This document shows, piece by piece, positions 56,187 through 64,000 of a stretch of 64,000 nucleotides of DNA (the stretch's first letter is position 1; each line of letters opens with the position of its first letter). The position numbers and the translations under genes were made by a program. Source of the stretch: Romanomermis culicivorax (lineage: Eukaryota; Nematoda; Enoplea; Mermithida; Mermithidae). The stretch is taken from contig CAWUHX010000076.1 of the NCBI GenBank assembly GCA_963922205.1, positions 440,011 to 504,010 of the forward strand. The letters are read 5' to 3'. The notes below the pieces were generated by a model that saw nothing but the letters and a program-made list of their open reading frames with translations, was not told where the DNA came from and searched no databases.

Positions 56187-56976
56187 CAGGCTTTTTTTTA
56201 GTCATTTTAGGAGCCTGGGCTCCTAAAAGTTCGAAAATGGCTCCTAAAATTTTACTTCAAGGAGCCAATTTGGCTCCAAAAAATTCAACTGAAGTTTAAC
56301 CGAATTTTAGTTGTTTGCTATAATTATATTATATATCAAGCAACTTTACATGAATGCGTTTCTATTTTGAAGATCTCTTAAACAAAAAACGATTTACTAC
56401 TATTTTTGACTGTTTTTTCCGAGATAATTTTGTGTTTCAATGCAACAAACGCTGGCGTTAAGCATGGTTTTTCTCTGGTGAACAGATTAAAGACGAAAAC
56501 TCAGTTGCAAACAACAGTAAGGTCTTACTTGATCAAGAAATCAAATAGCAAAATTAGATTTTTCATCGATCATCAAATCAGGCTGAACATTTGAACGTCT
56601 TGATGCGTTTGCAGAAATGCCACAGCAATTGTAATAATTTTGATTTCGGAAGTGCTTACAAAATAAGGGCTAAAGAAACGCCATATAAAACTGGCGATTT
56701 TGCTAAGAAACGTAATGAATAAACGTGTTGTGTTTTGACTGAAAATAAACTTTTTTGATGAGTTCCGTTTTAAAAGCAAATTCAAAAAATTTGCCCTATC
56801 TGTGATACAAGTAAATTTGGATTAAATACAATCAAACTATACGAATTATATAATGCATTAATTTTTATCAAAAGTGTGCATTGATTGTTTATGGCCCCTA
56901 AAAATGTCTGTTTGGCTCCTAAAAATTTAGGTCTAGGAGCCATTTGGCCAGTAAATTTTTGACGAAAAAAAGCCTG
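56187..56976. mobile_element. Family C element inside the pogo transposon
   Basis: A 790-bp element from CAGGCTTTTTTTTAGTCATT to AAAAAAAGCCTG, with perfect 8-bp TSDs CCCTTGAG (56179-56186, 56977-56984). It shows the family C subterminal words GGGCTCCTAAAA and TAGGAGCCATTTGGC. The right flank is family A sequence and the left flank is transposase coding sequence, so family A's left part has been lost. Confidence 0.88.
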
Positions 56977-56984
56977 CCCTTGAG

Positions 56985-57088
56985 AGACCCCTCCTACCAA
57001 AATCAAAATTTTGGGAATTACTGACTCCCAGCCCCAAAAAAGTTGCCCAACCCCCCCCCAGACTTCGGGGCTCCATTACATGTATGAA
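56985..57088 (+). mobile_element. Family A MITE, right-end fragment
   Basis: Matches the last 100 bases of family A (agacccctcc ... gggaattactgactcccagc ... gggctccattacatgtatg). The remainder is missing. Confidence 0.75.
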
Positions 57089-57107
57089 AGAGATATATAA
57101 CAAAAAA

Positions 57108-57323
57108 TCAGTGAATTACTTTCCATCCATTCTCTCTAATAGCATAGCGAAACGAATCCAATCCACCTAAGCACCAATCGTCCCACAAATTCTTGCCATC
57201 ATTGACTACTACTAGAAGTGATACACCATCGTCCGCAGCATTACCACAGCCAACGATGGTAAACACTAGTTTTCCTTCATCATGTACGATTTGATGAGGG
57301 TCTTGCATGCCTTTGGCACACAA
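57108..57323 (-). pseudogene. Pogo transposase, DDE domain fragment
   Basis: Contains KGMQDPHQIVHDEGKLVFT, VGCGNA and GKNLWDDWCLGG, matching the DDE_1 region of pogo/Tigger/Jerky-type transposases. It is separated from the N-terminal part by a stop and frame change, and cut off downstream by the family A fragment. Confidence 0.8.
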
Positions 57324-57363
57324 AACTTAGCTGCAGCCAACATCTGTGCTCAATCCGGTCACA

Positions 57364-57909
57364 TCAACATTCCATATACATTCGGGTTTCAAATCCAACG
57401 CCAATTTTTTTTATGGTGGATTCGAATAAGTCGAACCATTTACTGGCGACAAATTGTGTCAATGCTTTTGCCCAGACAGCTGGCAAATTTTGTGGAATTC
57501 TTTCGGATAATGCATTTCCATGACGTTTCAAGAATGAATGAAACCACTCATGTCCTACGGTCTTCTTTTCCTTGAACAGTTCCGGCTTGTTTTCATGTAG
57601 ATAACTGTCAATTATTGTGATAAGGCAATCTTCTGTGAATGGCATGCTCACAATAGTGACAGATTTGACCAGTTTGACAAGTAGTGATTCTTGAGCTGCT
57701 GTGAGGTACGTTTTAGGACCAATCATTCCTGAATACCTTGTGTTTACTTTGTTTTGGAATGTTCCATGTGGAATATTATAAATACGAGTTTCTGTTCGAA
57801 TTTTTGACCCATTTCGAACGGCCTCGATGGCCTTTTCGAGATCTTCTGTTGTTGAGTAATTAGTCAGGTATTTGCGCGCATCAGGCTTTCTTTTGTAATG
57901 CCCGACCAT
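57364..57909 (-). pseudogene. Pogo transposase, DNA-binding part
   Basis: 181 codons. A Psq-type helix-turn-helix (STTEDLEKAIEAVRNGSKI and IPHGTFQNKV, about 19-55) is followed by a CENP-B-type HTH (PFTEDCLITIIDSYLHENK and GHEWFHSFLKRHG, about 95-140). Together these bind the transposon ends. Just beyond the frame end the catalytic box reads N-V-D-V-T-G in another frame where D-E-T-G is usual. Confidence 0.85.
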
Positions 57910-58465
57910 ATTGTGACGTACCTAATCCATGAAAATTATATACAGGATAAAATAATTCGTCTGAAAAAGAAGTAAGATCAAGTTATTATAAGTAGAAAAA
58001 TGTGTGGCACAAAAAATTTTAATTTGACCAAAGTTACCCGCCAAAATATAATGTGACCAAAGTTACCCACCCTGACCAAAGTTTCCCGCCAACTGGCCAA
58101 AGTTTCCCGCTTTTGGACCGATTTTTTTGCTCGAAAATGGGTAGTTATTTTTTTATACAAAACAGAAAAGAGAAACTCTCTAAAGACACTTAATTGTTAG
58201 TGGAAGTTTTGAGCGCAGTGGATGAGTGAAACCCAAATTTTTTTCAATGTGAAAATTTTCATAAAAAAAAATTTCAACTTTGTTCACCCACAAATTTCTC
58301 AATTTTATTTGGATTTCAATTTCCTTTGACAGTAACATGCACCGATCACTTAGACATTAGTGTGCCAAGTTGTATCTGCATATCTTACAGAGAAAAAATT
58401 CGGCAATGTTTCAAGTGAAATTGACCAAAGTTACCCCGTGGCCAAAGTTACCCCACTTTACCTTA

Positions 58466-59839
58466 GTAAGTACATAAGAATATGTGCTAATTTACTTGGT
58501 ATTTTATATGATGCCGCGAAGCAGCCGAAAGTATTTATTTTACCCCATTAAAGTACATTAAAGTTTAAAATGCTAATCTAGTAGAAGTTAGATAAAAACT
58601 TTTTCCCCATTTGGCTAATAGTGCTAAATTTTTTCCCTTTTTCCAAAATTTTTTTCCCAAAATAAACGTTTTGGGGAAAAACATGCTGGTTTGGTGTAAA
58701 AATACTCTGTTGACATGTTAGGGACGGTGTGCACACTGTATATTCTTTTAGAGATAGAATAAACAGTTTTTTCAAAATTTGGACTTTCGGATTTTGTGAG
58801 CTTTTTGCTGGGGTCTCTTGGGTTTATTGTGGGTCTTTTAGTTTAATGTGATGTGAGTTTTATTTTGTACTCATTTCAAGACACTTGTAGGGATGGCAAT
58901 AATAAACTTTAGTGCCAGGCCAGGTAGTCACAACTTCTACTTATCCACTAGTGAGACCTTCATTCAACTGATCGTTGCTTGGGCAATCAGAATTTGGCTT
59001 ACCATTGGGCTTAGGCTTAGGCTTTGGTTTAGGCACAATTTACCTATGTGTATATCCTAGTGCAGGGGCCGTGCGCAGGATTTTTTCATGGGGGGGGGCG
59101 GACTAGATTTTTTCACTGAATAGTCCCAGAAATGTTGATCTTACGCGGATATACTGTGTGCATCATGGTTTTTTTTCCTCGAAGATTTTTTCCACATGAG
59201 AACCGGAACCAAAATTTTTTTCCACATTTTTAAAAACGCTTATAATGTGGCTACGGTTGCTTTTTTATGCATTTTAAGAGCATACCCAAGCATTTTGTTG
59301 TAGTCAGAAACCTGCAAAAATGAGGAAAAAAATTGAGAAAATTCTGGTTATGTTAGTCAAAATGAGCTCATGAAGAATATATTGGTGTTCTATAGAATGG
59401 TCCGGCGCGGAGCGCCGGAAAAATTTTTTGATTTTCACTTTCTAAAACGCTGGAAAATGAACCTTCATAACGTTGGGAAATAAATTAAAATCAGACTGAT
59501 GAAGCGTAATTTGCCTTCCATTCCGGCGCGAAGCGCCGGAAAAATTTTTTGGGTTTTTGTATTCTAAAACGCTTCCTTTCTTAACGTAAATTCAATTCAA
59601 AAGCTTTCTGGAAGTATTTTTGGAAAATTTCTACGCTTCTGACTCATAGCTTTTAGGCCAAATTCATGAAAGGTTACGAACAAATTGATAGTAATTTTTC
59701 GAATGAAAAATTTTTAGAAATTAAAATTTATGGACACAAAATTTAAATCTATTTTTTTGAGACATATGTTCAAAATGATTATCAGGATGCTTTAAAATCC
59801 TCAAAAACACGTAAGTAAAGCGTTTATGAGCACTTTCAA
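58466..59839. other. Intergenic with hairpin motifs and TTAGGC tract
   Basis: It holds no gene. A short tract at 59008-59036 contains TTAGGC units. From 59062 an element-like start (CAGGGGCCGTGCGCAGG) leads into sequence with two large hairpins of the CCGGCGC-N-GCGCCGG type at 59402-59418 and 59523-59539. Confidence 0.45.
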
Positions 59840-60340
59840 GCAAACCTTTAAGATGTCTGACCAGTTGGGGGAGGGTAAATCCAAAGTTTTGGGTGTGGGG
59901 GTTCTAACATTTCCAAAATTTTTGGGGAGGGGGGTCGAAAAACTCCCAAAAAAGTCGAAAAAACTTCGAAAATTCTCCAAAAAAAGGCCAAAAAATCCAC
60001 TTTTTTCCTATTTTTTCCAATTTTTCCGAGTTTTTCCGAGTCCGAACTTGGGGGTGGGGGGTCCCCAACATACCTGTAAGACCTCCGACCAGTTGGGGGG
60101 GGGGGGGGGGGGGGGGGGAGGTAGAAAAAAGTCGAAATTTTTCTCAAAAAAGGCCAAAAAACATACACTTTTTGGCAAATTTTTTTAATTTTTTCCAAAC
60201 TGGGGGAGGGGGGTTGGGGGTAAATGATTTTGGGTACAGGGTTGGCCAAGTTGGGGGGGGGTCCCCCCAACCCCCCCACGTACAGGTATGGGTCCCAACA
60301 TTTGGGTATAGGATTCGGGCAAGTTGGGGGGTGGGGGTAA
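59840..60340. mobile_element. Family B MITE invaded by a second family B MITE
   Basis: The outer copy is degraded (its start resembles CAAACCTTTAAG). The inner copy at 60069-60290 has clean ends CATACCTGTA / TACAGGTATG and imperfect TSDs GTCCCCAA / GGTCCCAA. The inner copy contains an uninterrupted run of 24 G (60095-60118). Confidence 0.75.
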
Positions 60341-60574
60341 TACGATTTTTTTAATTAAAACGAAAGTTTAATTAAATTTTTCAAAATTTAACTAAATTAA
60401 AATTATTTAAATTACTTTTAATCAAATTAAAATTAAAAATTGATAAAAACGATAAACGAAAATTTTTGCACAAAAAACACTGTGTTTGGCACTCAGAGTT
60501 TAGGGGGTACGTAATTTTTTTCCAAAATTATTCCAAATTTGCATGTTTCTGACTAAAATGATGACGTTGATTAC

Positions 60575-60802
60575 CATACCTGTAATTGGGGGGGGGGGGG
60601 GGTTGGTGGAGAACCCCCAACTCGGCCAACCATATACCCAACCCCCCCCCCCAGACTTGAAAAAATTGGCAAAAAGGCCAAAAACATACACTTTTTTGCC
60701 AATTTTTTTCTAATTTTTTCCAAACTGGGAGGGGGGGTTGGGTATATGGTTAGTCAAGTTTGGGGGGGAGTCCCCCCCAACCCCACCCCAGTTGCAGGTA
60801 TG
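60575..60802. mobile_element. Family B MITE
   Basis: A 228-bp copy, CATACCTGTA to TGCAGGTATG, with flanks TTGATTAC / CTGATTAC (7 of 8). It has G runs and C runs at mirrored positions, so the whole element can fold on itself. Confidence 0.85.
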
Positions 60803-61006
60803 CTGATTACGAATATGTTGGTAATTTACATAAAATATAATTTTTCACATGCAAACAGGACCCAACCGGGTTATCCTACTACCAGGAATTTTTGGTGCTT
60901 CTGAGCTTTAATGGTAGATATATTGAGTTTTGTGGAAAAATCACAATTTTTGCTTTTAAAAATTTATGTTTCGAGCACCACCATATTTTTAATACGTACT
61001 TTACAC

Positions 61007-61422
61007 CATACATGTAATGGGGGGGACGTGCTATGGGAACCCCCCAGAAATCGTCAAACGTATGGCTAGCCATTGGGTGACCACCTCCCCCAGGATTTTC
61101 CAATCCTATGGCTAGCCATATGGTAGCCATAGAAACCCCCATATCTTTGATCGGAAAAATACTGAAAAGTGTTAATTTTTTGATGAAAAATGCCAATTTT
61201 TGAACAAAAAATGGTCAAAAATGTGAATTTTTAGTGCTTCACACCATGAATACATTTTCCGGTCTTTTTAGAAAAAAATTACTATTTTTCGGACTTTTTT
61301 GTGGAAAAAATCGATTTTTTTCCTTGAGAGACCCCTGCCCCTAAAATTTTGGCAATTACTGACCCCCTCGGCCTAAAAAAGTCGTCCCACCCCCCAGACC
61401 TCGGGGCTCCGTTAAATGTATG
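61007..61422 (+). mobile_element. Family A MITE, copy near 61 kb
   Basis: A 416-bp copy from CATACATGTAATGGGGG to CGTTAAATGTATG with perfect 8-bp TSD CTTTACAC on both sides (60999-61006, 61423-61430). The internal hairpin is decayed (tagtgcttcacacc). Confidence 0.9.
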
Positions 61423-61609
61423 CTTTACACTAATGAATCCTGCAGTAAATTGTGACCCATTGATTGGCCTAATATTTTGAATAAATTTTCAGGACACAAC
61501 ATATGACATAAATTTGAAAAAAGTGTATGTCAAAAATCGAAAAAATCAAAAATTGTCAGTTTTTGCCTTACTGTAGCTATGCGAGTTTTGATTTTCAGAT
61601 GGAATGAAT

Positions 61610-61826
61610 CATACCTGTAAGTGGTCCAACCAGTTGGGGGCATACCTGTAAGAGGTTCCACCAGATGGAGGGGGGGTAAATCCGAAATTTCGGGGAAGGG
61701 GTCGAAAAAAGTCGAAATTTTTCCCAAAAAAGGCCAAAAAATGACACTTTTTTGCCATTTTTTCCAAACTGGGGGCTGTTGGGTATATGGTTGGCCAAGT
61801 TGGGGGGTCCCCCAATTTCAGGTATG
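61610..61826. mobile_element. Family B MITE with duplicated left end
   Basis: A 217-bp copy from CATACCTGTA to TTCAGGTATG, with flanks GAATGAAT / GAAAGAAT (7 of 8). The left terminal phrase occurs twice (CATACCTGTAAGTGG, then CATACCTGTAAGAGG 30 bases later). Confidence 0.85.
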
Positions 61827-61834
61827 GAAAGAAT

Positions 61835-62505
61835 ATTGTTTTCGTTCCTAGCTCATCAAGTTACACCAAATATGTGATTTTAAGGTATGGCTAATTTTTT
61901 TACTTATCACAACTAAGTTGAATCCTCTCAGAAATCATGTTTTAAACATCCGTGTATTTCAATCTTGAATCATCTTTTCTGGTTGAGACTTATAGGCAGA
62001 TAAATTCTGCTCTCATGGCTCAAAATTCATCATTTTGTCTTAGGACTGAGCTTTTTGCCCATTATTCAGACTCTTGAAATAGAAGTTCGGAAAATTCATT
62101 TTCCAGCATCCCAGAATTTCAATACCTAAAAAATTTTTGCAGCACGGAAAGATTAACATTTTTTTGGAGTCATCGTAGAGGCCTCAATGATTGATTTTTC
62201 ATGTTATTCAAAGTCATCATGCTATTGATCAGTTTGCTGCAAAATTTGTTTCACAATACTTGCAAGTTTGACTTCAAACTCGAAAATGTCAACTTTTTTA
62301 ATTTTAATGAATTAACGGCTCTAAAAATATTAGATTGATTAAAAAGCTTGAGAGTTTTTGAGCCGAAAAATGACTTAAGAAAAATAGGGAAAAATTTCGA
62401 CCCCTTTCCCCATTTGGGAAAAAGGTCAGCGACAAAAACAGCACACTGTTTCTTTTGCCAAATCAGTGTTTCTAGTGGAAAAAATTTGGAGATGCGAAAA
62501 AAATT
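61835..62505. other. Intergenic, nothing recognised
   Basis: AT-rich sequence with no ORF or repeat I can support. Confidence 0.4.
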
Positions 62506-64000
62506 TTAGGCTCTGCCGAAAAATCGCAAAAATAATTTAATTTTTTCTTTTATCCATTTCAAAAGTTTATGGTCAATTCTGATCGCTACATTTTTACCAT
62601 AGACAAAGTGTCTATACCAACAAAAAGCTTCTACAATGGCGAGACATTCGCATTCAGTCTTACTGTAATGAGTTTCTACATGGGCGAGAACTCTTCTGTT
62701 GTAGGTGATTACCGACTGATCATTTTCGTTTGCCTGATACACCAATAGCAGTTGTGCTAGCATCAGTCTGAATAATGAGTTTTGATTTCTCATTGTCATA
62801 GATGGGATATTGCAAAAAAGGTGTTGAACTCAGGGCTGTTTTGGTCTGATCAAGAGCTGCAAGATGTTTTTCTTTTATTTCATATTTTGCATCTTTTTGC
62901 AAAAGTTGATACAACAGTTGCGAATATCTGGCAAGATTTGGTATGAATTTTCTGCACCACTAGACTGGGCACAACAAACTTTGTAGATCTTTTACAGTTT
63001 TCAGCATTTGGTAGTTTACAATCACGGAGACCTTTTCAAAATCAGGCAAAATGCCTTTTTGGCTCAGCAAATGGTCAAGAAATTTCACTTGTTTCAGTAC
63101 AAATTTGCAATTATTGGGTCACAACGTTAGATTGGCATCTCGGAGAGCTTTGAAAATCAACTGGATATGTTCTAGATGATCATTATACCTTCGAAAAGAG
63201 TTATTATATCATTGATATAGATGAGACAGATTTTCCAGATGTAAGGATGCGGGATCTGTTCCATCAATCTCTGAAACTCAGTGGGAGCATTTTTCCAACC
63301 AAAAGGTAGCACTTTGAATCAGAACGAGCCTTCTTGGCTGACAAAAGTTGTTTTATGGCATGAAGCAATGTCTAGAGAGATTTGCCAATACCCTGCTTTC
63401 AGGTCTGTAGAGTCAAAAAGGAGCACACATTTCTCAAAATTGTCTAGATAGTCATCAATTCACAGAATTGGAAATTTATCACTCGCTGTTACTTCATTTA
63501 TACCTCCATAGTTGACAATGGGTCACCAACTGCCATTCTTTTTAGTTACGAGAAACAGCAGGGCAGCCCACAGAGATCATGAAGGTTCTGTGAGACCTTT
63601 TTCAAGCATTTCTAGGATTTTTTGACGAACCATCAGCCTTTGTTCGATCAGTGCATGATAGTAGTGTTTCAAAACTGGTTTAGCATCACCACTGTCTATG
63701 GAGAAGGTTAACTCATGAGTTGGAGTAGGTTGATCTCCATGGAGACTAAAAACATCGTAATATTGCTTCATAACTTTGATAGCAATTTTCTTATCTTCTT
63801 CATCGATATTCAATTTTTCAGTCATCTTTTCAAGAGCAATTTAAAGTTTTTCTTCATTGGATTTAGTGGACTGATCATTTACCAATGCAGCTGGTTCATG
63901 ATCATGATCCTGATCACTTAGCAATGCAATAGTTATTTTCAGTTCTTCGGGTTTGGATTTAACCTCAGCGATAAGCTGGTTAGGTTGTAGATGAATTCCA
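62506..64000 (-). pseudogene. pol: Second gypsy pol, decayed and cut by the window end
   Basis: Read on the - strand from the window end: a pre-RT segment (63577-63825, HELTFSIDSGDAKPV), degenerate RT palm (about 63150-63560, including PTEFQRLMEQIPHP and a catalytic box read as YIND where YxDD is expected), then RNase H (62720-62914, LIIQTDASTTAIGV; 62506-62799, RRVLAHVETHYSKTECECLA). Stops and frame changes separate the pieces. It is a different lineage from the 45-54 kb element, judged by its divergent RNase H. Confidence 0.75.

Larger units (their letters stand above)
55261..58463 (-). mobile_element. Pogo-type DNA transposon (Tc1/mariner superfamily)
   Basis: The terminal inverted repeats share AGGTAAAGTGGGGTAACTTT and two more bases exactly, and TA flanks both ends (55259-55260, 58464-58465), the Tc1/mariner duplication. 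Subterminal copies of GGTAACTTTGGTC-like words recur at both ends. The 3.2-kb element encodes a pogo transposase on the - strand in pieces. It is interrupted by a family C element (56187-56976) and a family A fragment (56985-57088). Confidence 0.9.

Noticed and set aside
57364..57909. Host CENP-B/Jerky-like gene
   Set aside because: It lies inside a TA-flanked TIR pair with transposase layout and is broken by stops, so it is a transposon remnant rather than a domesticated gene.
59840..60340. Proline-rich ORFs on either strand
   Set aside because: They are translations of G/C homopolymer runs in MITEs.

Overview
This is one AT-rich metazoan locus. It holds a single large, intron-rich host gene on the + strand (about 4.9-38.3 kb), followed by a transposon-dense tract (about 38.3-64 kb). 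The host gene is a complete sidekick (sdk/rig-4-type) cell-adhesion receptor. I could join 39 exons with consistent splice phases into one frame of 6948 nt (2315 codons plus stop). The product has a signal peptide, 6 Ig domains, 13 FN3 domains, one membrane span, and a cytoplasmic tail ending in GFSSFV, which is the canonical Sidekick layout. The organism is an invertebrate animal. Short interstitial TTAGGC tracts (the nematode telomere unit) hint at a nematode, but this is weak evidence.

Region by region: 1-4.9 kb is non-coding, with two copies of a roughly 420-bp hAT-like MITE (called family A here) and a tRNA-like relic. In 4.9-38.3 kb the sdk exons sit among introns loaded with non-autonomous DNA transposons. 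Many of these have exact or near-exact 8-bp target-site duplications (TSDs). They are family A (ends CATACATGTAA), family B (ends CATACCTGTA), family C (ends CAGGCTTTTTT), family D (ends TAGGGATGGGACGG), a CAGTG-ended element, and a 1.4-kb hAT relic with BED-finger and transposase fragments. In 38.3-45 kb there are repeat fragments and a LINE reverse-transcriptase fragment split by a foreign insertion.

At 44971-54254 lies a 9.3-kb LTR retroelement of Ty3/gypsy type on the - strand, with two LTRs about 97% alike by eye and a 4-bp TSD (CTAT). Its gene order is unusual. A membrane-anchored, cysteine-rich, glycoprotein-like (Env-like) region lies between the Gag zinc knuckles and the protease/RT/RNase H/integrase, instead of downstream of pol. 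The leader between the primer-binding site and gag carries a roughly 65-bp tandem array that alternates two small perfect hairpins with 3-nt loops. The element is broken by several stops and frame changes.

At 55261-58463 lies a 3.2-kb pogo-type (Tc1/mariner superfamily) transposon on the - strand, with terminal inverted repeats (TIRs) of at least 20 bp and TA duplications, itself invaded by families A and C. The stretch 59-62 kb is a nest of G-tract-rich family A and B MITEs. From 62.5 kb to the window end there is a decayed second gypsy pol on the - strand. The host gene has no visible functional link to the mobile elements beyond housing them in its introns.
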